A stretch of DNA of 8,550 nt from JAZRUF01 sp045652405 (lineage in GTDB: Bacteria; Bacillota; Clostridia; Oscillospirales; JAAYXM01). A model generated the notes under the pieces. That model ran no database searches. It was given only the letters and a program-made list of their open reading frames with translations, and was not told the DNA's origin. Every line of letters starts with the position of its first letter. Position 1 is the stretch's first letter. This document shows, piece by piece, positions 1 to 6,358 of the stretch. The stretch lies in assembly GCA_045652405.1 (NCBI GenBank), contig JAZRUF010000131.1:1-8550 (forward strand), given 5' to 3'. Both the position numbers and the translations under genes were made by a program.

Positions 1-1032
1 CATGGGTGTAAAGACCTCGACACAGAGCTTTGCGGTGTCAATCGCGTCAAATATAGCTTCCTTGTCCTCCTGCATGTCCTTGTTATATGCAAGCGGTAAG
101 CCTTTCATCATTGTAAGAAGAGTGGTCAAATCGCCGTATACTCTGCCGGTTTTGCCGCGGATTAACTCGGTAATATCCGGGTTTTTCTTCTGAGGCATTA
201 TGGATGAGCCGGTCGAGTATGCATCGTCGAGCTCTATGTAGGAAAACTCCCATGAGCACCACATGATGATTTCTTCGGAAAAACGTGACAGGTGCATCAT
301 AAGCATGGAGAGTGCCGCGCAAAACTCAATGCAGTAGTCGCGGTCAGATACTCCGTCGAGCGAGTTTTGGGTGATGCCCGCAAATCCGAGGCGCTCGGCT
401 ACAAAGTCACGGTCTATCGGATATGTGGTCGCGCACAGTGCGCCGCTTCCGAGCGGGCACAAGTCCATACGCGCAAGGCAGTCCTCAAGGCGGGTAACGT
501 CACGCTTTAGCATTTCGCCGTATGCCATGAAGTGGTGCGCGGCGGTGGACGGTTGCGCGCGCTGCAGGTGCGTATAGCCCGGGAGCACCGCGTCGAGGTT
601 TTCCTCAGCTTTGTCAGCAAGTGCCTCCTGAAGTTCGAGCACACGCACGATAACCTCTTTAATCTGCTTTTTTATATAGAGCTTGAGGTCAAGGGCGACC
701 TGGTCATTTCGGCTTCTGGCAGTGTGCAGGCGTTTTCCTGCATCGCCGATGCGTTCGGTCAGTATCCTTTCGATATTCATATGTATGTCCTCATTGTCCG
801 GCGTGAACTCTATTTTGCCGTCAATGACATCCGCAAGAATCTCACCCAGCGCATCCACGATTTTTGCAGACTCCTCCATAGGTATAATACCCTGCTTGCC
901 TAGCATCATGGCATGCGCCATGCTGCCCTCTATATCCTCGCGGTAGAGGCGGCTGTCAAAGCTTATGGATGAGTTAAAGTCGTTTACAAGTGCATCAACA
1001 TCCTTTTGGAACCGTCCTGACCATAATTTCAT
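1..1032 (-). CDS. argH: Argininosuccinate lyase, 3' part cut by window edge
   Basis: Cleaves argininosuccinate to arginine and fumarate, the last step of arginine synthesis; a cytoplasmic homotetramer of the fumarase/aspartase superfamily. The reading frame starts MKLWSGRFQKD and stays open to the left edge, giving 344 of about 460 expected residues, so only the C-terminus is missing. HTARSRND, part of the substrate-binding region, lies at residues 103-110. The superfamily signature GSSIMPQKKNP lies at residues 275-285 (bases 178-210), including the loop serine used in catalysis. The ATG at 1030-1032 is preceded by GGAGG (1041-1045) at an 8-base gap. It lies 72 bases downstream of argG on the same strand, so the two are probably one argGH operon. 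The identification is secure. Nothing in the visible part suggests a defect. Confidence 0.97.
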   Translation of the reverse strand, partial: MKLWSGRFQKDVDALVNDFNSSISFDSRLYREDIEGSMAHAMMLGKQGIIPMEESAKIVDALGEILADVIDGKIEFTPDNEDIHMNIERILTERIGDAGKRLHTARSRNDQVALDLKLYIKKQIKEVIVRVLELQEALADKAEENLDAVLPGYTHLQRAQPSTAAHHFMAYGEMLKRDVTRLEDCLARMDLCPLGSGALCATTYPIDRDFVAERLGFAGITQNSLDGVSDRDYCIEFCAALSMLMMHLSRFSEEIIMWCSWEFSYIELDDAYSTGSSIMPQKKNPDITELIRGKTGRVYGDLTTLLTMMKGLPLAYNKDMQEDKEAIFDAIDTAKLCVEVFTPM

Positions 1033-1058
1033 AATTGTATCCTCCAAAGTTTGATGCA

Positions 1059-1081
1059 GGGCGGAGGAAAAATCTCCGCCC
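1059..1081 (-). other. Intercistronic hairpin between argG and argH
   Basis: A perfect 8-base inverted repeat, GGGCGGAG and CTCCGCCC, is separated by a 7-base loop in the argG-argH gap. In the transcript (minus strand) no U-run follows the stem, so it does not look like an intrinsic terminator. The 3' arm with the adjoining loop base reads CCTCC, which is also complementary to the argH ribosome binding site GGAGG at 1041-1045. A role in mRNA stability or in tuning argH translation is possible but inferred. Confidence 0.6.
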
Positions 1082-1104
1082 CGCAATATGAATTCTTTTT
1101 TATC

Positions 1105-2313
1105 TTACTTATTGTCCTGCAGCATTGCTTTGACCTTGAGCGGCAGACCGAACAGGTTAATAAAGCCTTCTGCATCCTTCTGGTTGTATACATCGTCCTC
1201 ATCGAAGGTTGCGATGTCCTCACTGTAGAGTGAGTACGGGCTCCATACACCTGCGTTTACGATGTTGCCCTTATAGAGTTTGAGTCTTACATGACCGGTG
1301 ACTTTCTTCTGAGTGCTGTCAACAAAAGCGGAGAGAGCCTCGCGCAACGGAGTGTACCACTGGCCGAAGTAAACAAGCTCTGCAAAGCGGATTGCAAGCT
1401 GCTCCTTCATGTGCTGAGTGTCACGGTCGAGGCAGAGGGTTTCAAGAACCTGATGCGCCTTGTAGAGAATGGTTCCACCCGGAGTCTCATAAACGCCGCG
1501 GCTCTTCATGCCGACCAGACGGTTTTCAACCAAGTCAGCGATACCGATGCCGTTTGCACCGCCGAGCTCGTTGAGCTTATAAATAATCTCAGTTGCGGAC
1601 ATCTTTACGCCGTCAAGCGCGACAGGTGCGCCCTGCTCGAATGCAATGTCGATATATGTAGCCTTGTCCGGAGCTTTTTCCGGGGTAACGCCCATTTCGA
1701 GGATTTTATCGTAATCCGGCTCGTTGCCCGGATCCTCAAGGTCGAGGCCCTCGTGGGACAGATGCCAAAGGTTTTTGTCCTTGGAATAGTTGGTTTCGCG
1801 AGTGATGTTGAGCGGAATGCCCTTTGCTTCTGCATAGTCAATCTCATCATCACGGCTTTTTAAATCCCACTCACGCCACGGAGCGAAGATTATCATGTTC
1901 GGAGCGTATGCCTTGATTGCAAGCTCAAAACGAACCTGGTCATTGCCCTTGCCGGTGCAGCCGTGGCAGATAGCGTCCGCGCCTTCTTTGAGCGCGATTT
2001 CAACAATTCTCTTTGCGATTATCGGACGTGCAAAGGAAGTACCCAGCAGATAGCATCCCTCATACACTGCGCCCGCTTTGACGGTGGGGACAATGTACTC
2101 ATTTACAAACTCATCTCTCAAATCTTCGATATAGCACTTGCTTGCGCCGGTCTTGATAGCCTTGTCGATAAGTCCGTCGAGCTCTTTGCCCTGACCAACG
2201 TCAGCCGCTACCGCGATAACCTCACAACCGTAGTTTTCCTTAAGCCACGGAATGATGATTGAAGTGTCCAACCCGCCTGAGTAAGCGAGTACTGCTTTTT
2301 TTACCTTGCTCAT
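1105..2313 (-). CDS. argG: Argininosuccinate synthase
   Basis: Joins citrulline and aspartate with ATP to form argininosuccinate, the penultimate step of arginine synthesis, in the cytoplasm. The 402-residue protein matches the usual family length of about 400. The N-terminal ATP-pyrophosphatase P-loop SGGLDTS is at residues 12-18. YLLGTSFARP (88-97) and HGCTGKGNDQVRFE (117-130) are the conserved citrulline/aspartate/ATP-site segments. I chose the ATG at 2311-2313 (MSKVKKAVLAYSGG) because GGAGG at 2322-2326 sits 8 bases upstream. The in-frame TTG at 2326-2328 overlaps that ribosome binding site and cannot be the start. It is first in the argGH operon, with a promoter and ARG-box-like site just upstream. 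No anomaly is seen. Confidence 0.98.
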   Translation of the reverse strand: MSKVKKAVLAYSGGLDTSIIIPWLKENYGCEVIAVAADVGQGKELDGLIDKAIKTGASKCYIEDLRDEFVNEYIVPTVKAGAVYEGCYLLGTSFARPIIAKRIVEIALKEGADAICHGCTGKGNDQVRFELAIKAYAPNMIIFAPWREWDLKSRDDEIDYAEAKGIPLNITRETNYSKDKNLWHLSHEGLDLEDPGNEPDYDKILEMGVTPEKAPDKATYIDIAFEQGAPVALDGVKMSATEIIYKLNELGGANGIGIADLVENRLVGMKSRGVYETPGGTILYKAHQVLETLCLDRDTQHMKEQLAIRFAELVYFGQWYTPLREALSAFVDSTQKKVTGHVRLKLYKGNIVNAGVWSPYSLYSEDIATFDEDDVYNQKDAEGFINLFGLPLKVKAMLQDNK

Positions 2314-2343
2314 TATGTATGCCTCCAAAAAATCTTTTTAAAT

Positions 2344-2372
2344 AGCATACCACATTTTGAATTTTTATGCAA
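2344..2372 (-). promoter_or_regulatory. Putative argG promoter (extended -10)
   Basis: On the minus strand, TTGCAT (2367-2372) is followed after exactly 17 bases by TATGCT (2344-2349), which is preceded by TGG, giving an extended -10. The expected start near 2337 leaves a leader of about 24 bases carrying the argG ribosome binding site. The -35 is poor (TTG only), so the extended -10 would matter. The -35 is itself part of one TTTATGCA repeat. Confidence 0.55.
2358..2371. promoter_or_regulatory. ARG-box-like operator overlapping the argG promoter
   Basis: TGAATTTTTATGCA has the layout TGAAT-N4-ATKCA expected of ArgR/AhrC operators (family consensus TGAAT-WWWW-ATTCA), differing by one base in the right half. 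It lies between the -35 and -10 of the putative argG promoter, where a bound arginine repressor would block transcription. ArgR is not in this window, so its involvement is inferred. Confidence 0.5.
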
Positions 2373-2444
2373 GCATTATTTTTACTTTATGCAATGTTTA
2401 TGCAAATATTCATGTTTTTATGCAGTATACAGTATATTTATGCA
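2364..2444. repeat. Five helically phased direct repeats of TTTATGCA
   Basis: Exact copies of the octamer start at 2364, 2386, 2397, 2417 and 2437, all in the same orientation. The steps are 22, 11, 20 and 20 bases, close to whole turns of the helix, so all five face the same side of the DNA. A sixth TGCA core in the region, TGCATA at 2466-2471, is inverted and out of phase. The array fills the divergent region between argG and the AraC-family gene and is most likely a protein-binding array. ArgR or the adjacent AraC-type regulator are the candidates. Confidence 0.75.
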
Positions 2445-2456
2445 TAATTTTATACA
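2441..2456. promoter_or_regulatory. Second imperfect palindrome resembling an ARG box
   Basis: TGCATAATTTTATACA is a near-palindrome (TGCAT-N6-ATACA) at the upstream end of the repeat array, about eight turns from the site overlapping the argG promoter. Its central spacing of 6 rather than 4 makes it a weaker ARG-box match. Paired sites of this kind are common for hexameric ArgR, but here this is only a suggestion. Confidence 0.3.
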
Positions 2457-2502
2457 ATGTTTTTTTGCATATTTGGTAAAAAAGTATTTTTTTGTGTTTT
2501 TG

Positions 2503-2531
2503 TTGCATTGAAAACGATTATGTTATATAAT
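2503..2531 (+). promoter_or_regulatory. Putative promoter of the AraC-family gene
   Basis: TTGCAT (2503-2508), a 17-base spacer and a consensus TATAAT (2526-2531) point toward the AraC-family gene. A second TATAAT at 2533-2538 could pair with TTGAAA at 2508-2513, but at a long 19-base spacing. Transcription would start about 2538, roughly 30 bases before the ATG. Confidence 0.55.
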
Positions 2532-2570
2532 GTATAATATAGTGAAAAAAAAGGTGGTGTTGGTTAAAAA

Positions 2571-3431
2571 ATGCACGAATTTTATCAGTACAGTCCGCGC
2601 AGTAAAGTAAGCGCAGGTCTCGCAGTTTACGACTGCGGCATGGAGGAATGTCTTCCGCTTCACAGCTTCGGTCCGGCAAAGCGCAGCTACTACCTCATCC
2701 ACTATATTGTAAGCGGCAAGGGTACTTACCGCGTCGGCGATAGGACATATCACTTAAAAGCGGGTGACCTTTTTTTAATCCGCCCGGGTGACGTTACCTT
2801 CTACCGCGCAGACCGCGATGAGCCGTGGAGCTACTACTGGGTGGGCTTTTTAGGCTCGGAGGCTGACGGCATGGTGGCGGGTGCAGGCTTTGACGAAGGC
2901 CCTGTGATACACTGTGAAAATGACTATTTGCTTAAAAAGTATATGTCGGACATGTGCTTTCTAACCCCCAGCGCGCGTGCACGCGACTGCGCGGTGCTCG
3001 GATATTTATACCTCATCTTCTCCTGCCTTATAGAGCAGAACTCGCCGGATGAAGAGTGGAGCCGTGCACGGCACGCGGCGGAAAACGCGGCGGCGTTTAT
3101 TCACAAAAATTATGCGGAGAATATAAGCGTCGGCTCAATCGCCGAGCATTTGGGGCTGGACCGTTCGTATTTATACCGCGTGTTCAAGGCGCACATGAAA
3201 ACCTCGCCGATGGAATATTTAACGCACGTGCGGCTTTTAAACGCCTGCATAGCTCTGCGCGATACAGACATGCGCATTTGCGAGGTTGCATATTCGGTCG
3301 GATTTCGTGACCTTTCGCATTTTTCAAAAATTTTCAAGAAAAAATATTTGACCTCTCCGAGCAAATACCGCGCCTGTTGTGACACGACCGCGATACTCCT
3401 TGAGGACGGCACAGAGCTTACACACGATTGA
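2571..3431 (+). CDS. AraC-family transcriptional regulator, cupin plus double HTH
   Basis: A 286-residue DNA-binding regulator. Residues about 20-95 form an AraC-type cupin ligand/dimerisation domain, with a typical GKGTYRVGDRTYHLKAGDLFLIRPGD segment split over 49-74. Residues about 172-268 form the AraC/XylS domain: the first helix-turn-helix is near 186-207 (VGSIAEHLGLDRSYLYRVFK) and the second near 235-258, with the family hallmark VGFRDLSHFSKIFKKKYLTSPSKYR ending at 267. The ATG follows AAGGTGG at a fairly long gap; an in-frame stop at 2565-2567 rules out an upstream start. Such proteins usually sense sugars or related metabolites, but no transporter or glycosidase lies beside it. It is divergent from argGH across the TTTATGCA array, so it may bind there. 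The ligand cannot be told. Confidence 0.93.
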   Translation: MHEFYQYSPRSKVSAGLAVYDCGMEECLPLHSFGPAKRSYYLIHYIVSGKGTYRVGDRTYHLKAGDLFLIRPGDVTFYRADRDEPWSYYWVGFLGSEADGMVAGAGFDEGPVIHCENDYLLKKYMSDMCFLTPSARARDCAVLGYLYLIFSCLIEQNSPDEEWSRARHAAENAAAFIHKNYAENISVGSIAEHLGLDRSYLYRVFKAHMKTSPMEYLTHVRLLNACIALRDTDMRICEVAYSVGFRDLSHFSKIFKKKYLTSPSKYRACCDTTAILLEDGTELTHD

Positions 3432-3458
3432 TTTTTTAAAGAAAAAAGCTGTTTTGTC

Positions 3459-3487
3459 TTGACATGCATAGAAAATTCAGCCAAAAT
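3459..3487 (+). promoter_or_regulatory. Putative promoter of the cyclophilin-proA unit
   Basis: A consensus TTGACA (3459-3464) is followed after 17 bases by CAAAAT (3482-3487), a 4-of-6 match to -10. It is the only good -35 in the 128-base gap after the AraC-family gene. No convincing terminator lies before it, so some read-through from upstream is possible. Confidence 0.45.
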
Positions 3488-3505
3488 AATTATTATTGTT
3501 TCTTT

Positions 3506-3520
3506 GCACGCAAAGCGTGC
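3506..3520. promoter_or_regulatory. Perfect inverted repeat in the cyclophilin leader
   Basis: GCACGC-AAA-GCGTGC is a 6-base perfect inverted repeat with a 3-base centre, located between the putative promoter and the ribosome binding site of the cyclophilin gene. It is GC-rich within AT-rich flanks. No T-run follows, so it is not a terminator; an operator or a 5' leader hairpin fits better. Confidence 0.4.
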
Positions 3521-3559
3521 TTTGGATAAAAAACATAAACCGAAAAGGAGAAATTTAAA

Positions 3560-4078
3560 ATGAAAAAACCTATAGTAACCATGCTTTTTGACAGCGGTGA
3601 CGCAATCACCTTGGAGCTTTATCCGGAGATTGCCCCCAACACGGTTAATAACTTTATATCCCTTGTAAAGAAAGGCTTTTATGACGGCCTCACCTTTCAC
3701 CGCATTATCCCCGGCTTTATGATTCAGGGCGGCGACCCGCTCGGCCGCGGCACAGGTGGACCCGGCTACTCAATCCCGGGCGAGTTTTCCTCAAACGGCT
3801 TTAAGAATGACTTAAAGCACACACGCGGCGTAATCTCCATGGCACGCTCCATGCATCCGGACAGCGCAGGCAGCCAGTTCTTTATAATGGTTGCAGACGC
3901 TCCGCATTTAGACGGTCAGTACGCGGCATTCGGCAAGGTTGTCGGCGTAGACTCCGAGCTTGACCGCATTGTGAATACGGAAAGAGACTGGAACGACAAG
4001 CCTCTCACCCCGCAGGTTATTACCCGCGTAACCGTGGACACCTTCGGCGAGGATTATCCGGAGCCTGAAACACTTTAA
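3560..4078 (+). CDS. ppiB: Cyclophilin-type peptidyl-prolyl cis-trans isomerase
   Basis: Catalyses cis-trans isomerisation of proline peptide bonds, assisting folding. The 172-residue protein is a single cyclophilin domain with no signal peptide, so it acts in the cytoplasm. Visible active-site segments are FHRIIPGFMIQGGDP (46-60, with the catalytic Arg48 and Gln56), GSQFFIM (104-110) and HLDGQYAAFGKV (116-127). The position equivalent to Trp121 of human cyclophilin A is His116; loss of that Trp is common in bacterial cyclophilins and usually lowers cyclosporin affinity. AAAAGGAG (3543-3550) lies 9 bases before the ATG. proA starts 24 bases after the stop, so co-transcription is likely. The symbol follows the cytoplasmic Bacillus protein. 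Confidence 0.95.
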   Translation: MKKPIVTMLFDSGDAITLELYPEIAPNTVNNFISLVKKGFYDGLTFHRIIPGFMIQGGDPLGRGTGGPGYSIPGEFSSNGFKNDLKHTRGVISMARSMHPDSAGSQFFIMVADAPHLDGQYAAFGKVVGVDSELDRIVNTERDWNDKPLTPQVITRVTVDTFGEDYPEPETL

Positions 4079-4102
4079 GAAGAATGGAGAGTGCAAGCTA
4101 AA

Positions 4103-5353
4103 ATGAAAACCGTACATGAGCTTGCTCAGGCAGCAAAAGCCGCATCCTGCGAGGTGGCACTTGCCGCTTGCGAGGAGAAAAACCGTATAATAAACGCTAT
4201 CGCTGACGCTATTTTAGCGCGCTCCGACGAGCTTTTAGCTGCAAACTCTGAGGATTTAAGCCGTGCTGAGCAAAACGGTATCCGCCCTGCGATGATTGAC
4301 CGTCTGCGCCTTACAAATGCGCGGATAGACGCAATGGCAGAGGGTGCGCGTCAGGTCGCAGAGCTTGATGACCCTATCGGCGAGGTTTTGGAGAAGCGGA
4401 CCTTAAAAAACGGAATAGAGGTTAAAAAGGTGCGTGTACCGCTCGGCGTTATTGGAATTATATTTGAGTCGCGCCCGAATGTAACGCTCGATGCGGCGGT
4501 GCTTTGCTTAAAATCCGGCAATGCTACCGTGCTTCGCGGTGGCAAGGAGGCTATTTCCTCAAACCGCGCGATTGTGCGTGTAATGCGCGATGCGATTTCT
4601 GCCTGCGGTATGAACCCTGATGTTGTATGCCTTATTGAGGATACTGACCGCAGCTCGGCGACTGAGCTTATGAATGCCAAGGGGCTTATTGACGTTTTAA
4701 TCCCGCGCGGCGGTGCAGGGCTTATCCGCTCGGTAGTTGAGAATGCGCGTGTACCGGTTATAGAGACCGGCTCAGGTAACTGCCATTTGTACATTGACTG
4801 TGATGCTGACCCTCAAATGGGCATTGAGGTTTTAGTAAATGCCAAGTGTTCGCGCCCATCTGTATGCAACGCGGTGGAAACAGTGCTCGTCCACGAAGCG
4901 GTAGCTAAAGAATTTCTTCCCGCGATGGCGAAGGCTCTTTCCGAGTACAACGTCGAGCTTCGCGCCTGCCCGAATGCACTTGAAATTCTCGGTGAGAGCG
5001 CAATTGCGGCAGATGACGAGGACTGGATGCGCGAGTATAACGACTATATCTTAGCCGTGCGCATAGTTAGCGGACTCTCAGACGCATGCGCGCATATCGC
5101 AAGGTACGGCACGATGCACAGCGAATGCATTATAACCGAAAACACAAACACGGCTGAGGAGTTTTTAAATCGCGTGGATGCGGCGGCGGTTTACCATAAT
5201 GCGTCCACCCGCTTTACCGACGGATTTGAGTTTGGTTTGGGCGCGGAAATCGGAATATCCACGCAGAAAATGCACGCGCGCGGCCCGATGGGATTAAAAG
5301 AGCTTACCTCATATAAATATCGCATAACCGGAAACGGTCAGGTACGCAAATGA
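4103..5353 (+). CDS. proA: Glutamate-5-semialdehyde dehydrogenase (gamma-glutamyl phosphate reductase)
   Basis: Reduces gamma-glutamyl phosphate with NADPH to glutamate-5-semialdehyde, the second step of proline synthesis, in the cytoplasm. The 416-residue length is normal. It has the aldehyde-dehydrogenase-superfamily fold: VPLGVIGIIFESRPNVTLDA (112-131) and SGNATVLRGGKEA (138-150) belong to the nucleotide-binding region; VPVIETGSGNCHLY (217-230) and NAKCSRPSVCNAVET (246-260) carry the active site, with the catalytic cysteine at 255. The C-terminal ARGPMGLKELTSYKY segment is typical. The ATG at 4103 follows GGAG (4086-4089); the in-frame GTG at 4091 overlaps that ribosome binding site and is rejected. 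It lies behind the cyclophilin gene rather than beside proB, the kinase that supplies its substrate. Confidence 0.97.
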   Translation: MKTVHELAQAAKAASCEVALAACEEKNRIINAIADAILARSDELLAANSEDLSRAEQNGIRPAMIDRLRLTNARIDAMAEGARQVAELDDPIGEVLEKRTLKNGIEVKKVRVPLGVIGIIFESRPNVTLDAAVLCLKSGNATVLRGGKEAISSNRAIVRVMRDAISACGMNPDVVCLIEDTDRSSATELMNAKGLIDVLIPRGGAGLIRSVVENARVPVIETGSGNCHLYIDCDADPQMGIEVLVNAKCSRPSVCNAVETVLVHEAVAKEFLPAMAKALSEYNVELRACPNALEILGESAIAADDEDWMREYNDYILAVRIVSGLSDACAHIARYGTMHSECIITENTNTAEEFLNRVDAAAVYHNASTRFTDGFEFGLGAEIGISTQKMHARGPMGLKELTSYKYRITGNGQVRK

Positions 5354-5379
5354 TAACTTTTCCGGAAATAAAATCCCCA

Positions 5380-5408
5380 TTGTATTTTAAAAAACAGTAT
5401 GTTATACT
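5380..5408 (+). promoter_or_regulatory. Promoter of the SLH-protein gene
   Basis: TTGTAT (5380-5385), exactly 17 bases, then TATACT (5403-5408). The start would be near 5415, followed by AAGGAGAG (5426-5433) at a 9-base gap before the ATG. The sequence around the -10 reads TGTTATACT. This is a good housekeeping sigma-A-type promoter, which suggests the gene is transcribed independently of proA. Confidence 0.65.
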
Positions 5409-5442
5409 AAGTTTATAAAAATAATAAGGAGAGATAAAAGTA

Positions 5443-6306
5443 ATGAAAAAGCGTATTTTCAGCGGTATTCTCGCAGTCTGCATTTTGTCCGGCTCACTTT
5501 TTGCAGCAGCTGCAAACTTCTCAGACGTAAAGACCTCAGATTGGTTTAGTGGCGCTGTGGAGTATGTTTCATCAAATAACCTGATGGGCGGTACATCCGC
5601 TACCACCTTTAGCCCGTCTACCAACACCTCACGCGGTATGATAGTTACCATTCTCCACCGTATGGCAAACAAGCCGAGCGGTCAGGGTGCAAGCTTTACC
5701 GACGTTGCGGCAGATGCTTATTATGCAGCTCCGATTGCGTGGGCGACCGGCTCAAGCGGCATTGCAAACGGCTACGGAAACAACCGTTTTGGACCTAATG
5801 ACTCCATCACCCGCGAGCAGATGGCGGTTTTCCTCTACAACTATGCCAAGTACTGCGGCAAGGCCTTGGCAACCAAGCCTGAGGAAATTTCTTCCTTTGA
5901 CGATGCAAGCGCAGTAAGCAGCTGGGCGGTTGACGCTATGAAGTGGGCATACGGTGCAAAGCTCATCGGCGGCAGCAATAACCGCTTAGACCCCAAGGGC
6001 TCTACCACGCGCGCTCAGGCGGCTACGATGATTATGCGTTATATTGAAGCTTTCGGCAAGGCTCCGAGCTCCAGCATTACGTCTGACTCCTTCAGCGTAG
6101 GCTTTAATAAGAATGACGGCAAGGTTTCCCTTACTCCGTCTGTTCAGGTTTTTGAGGGCCAGACCGTAACCGCACCGGCAGACCCGACTCGCGAGGGATA
6201 CACCTTTGACGGTTGGTACACCGCACCTGAGGGTGGCGAGAAGTTTGACTTTTCTACCATCATCACCGAGAGCATGACTCTCTACGCACACTGGGTCAAA
6301 GCATAA
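5443..6306 (+). CDS. Secreted SLH-domain protein with C-terminal Listeria-Bacteroides-type repeat
   Basis: A 287-residue exported protein. Residues 1-24 are a signal peptide: MKKR, a hydrophobic stretch, then AAAA, with cleavage probably before Asn25. Three SLH repeats follow, beginning FSDV (26), FTDV (85) and FDDA (152), each about 52-55 residues with the usual ...ITR-type motif (TSR, ITR, TTR). SLH triplets bind pyruvylated secondary cell-wall polymers and anchor proteins to the surface. Residues about 219-285 form one Flg_new/InlB-B-type repeat ending GYTFDGWYTAPEGGEKF...LYAHW, a beta-grasp module found in surface proteins. There is no catalytic domain, so it is probably a wall-bound structural or adhesive protein; its specific role is unknown. 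It has its own promoter and terminator. Confidence 0.92.
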   Translation: MKKRIFSGILAVCILSGSLFAAAANFSDVKTSDWFSGAVEYVSSNNLMGGTSATTFSPSTNTSRGMIVTILHRMANKPSGQGASFTDVAADAYYAAPIAWATGSSGIANGYGNNRFGPNDSITREQMAVFLYNYAKYCGKALATKPEEISSFDDASAVSSWAVDAMKWAYGAKLIGGSNNRLDPKGSTTRAQAATMIMRYIEAFGKAPSSSITSDSFSVGFNKNDGKVSLTPSVQVFEGQTVTAPADPTREGYTFDGWYTAPEGGEKFDFSTIITESMTLYAHWVKA

Positions 6307-6318
6307 ACTTAAATACAG

Positions 6319-6348
6319 AAGGCATCATCTTCGGATGATGCCTTTTTT
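6319..6348 (+). terminator. Strong intrinsic terminator with UUCG tetraloop
   Basis: GGCATCATC (6321-6329), loop TTCG, GATGATGCC (6334-6342), then TTTTTT (6343-6348). The stem is perfect over 9 base pairs, extends to 11 through A-U pairs with the T-run, and is closed by C(UUCG)G, an exceptionally stable tetraloop. It ends the SLH-protein transcript and separates it from the spoVA unit. Confidence 0.93.
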
Positions 6349-6358
6349 ATTTTTTAAA

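Noticed and set aside
532..903. 123-residue open frame on the plus strand opposite argH
   Set aside because: It is antisense to conserved argH motifs, including HTARSRND, with no independent coding evidence.
1291..1863. 190-residue open frame on the plus strand, antisense to argG
   Set aside because: It is wholly inside argG, whose protein is unmistakable; there is no ribosome binding site or recognisable domain, so it is a codon-bias shadow.
2364..2444. The TTTATGCA repeats as a CRISPR array or plasmid-type iteron origin
   Set aside because: Units are 8 bases with 3-14 base gaps, far too short for CRISPR; there is no Rep or DnaA gene or DnaA-box set nearby, and the array overlaps a promoter.
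3432..3447. TTTTTT-AAAG-AAAAAA after the AraC-family gene as a terminator
   Set aside because: A six-pair A-U stem without any GC and with no following T-run would not end transcription reliably.
3110..3700. 196-residue open frame on the minus strand across the AraC-family gene and cyclophilin gene
   Set aside because: It overlaps two well-supported genes on the other strand, has no family motif, and crosses a promoter region.
4091..4102. GTG at 4091 as the start of proA
   Set aside because: It overlaps the GGAGAG ribosome binding site, leaving no spacing; ATG at 4103 has a workable gap.
5359..5368. TTTCCGGAAA palindrome after proA as a terminator
   Set aside because: It is a 10-base palindrome with no loop and no T-run, too short for an intrinsic terminator. 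It could be a chance palindrome.
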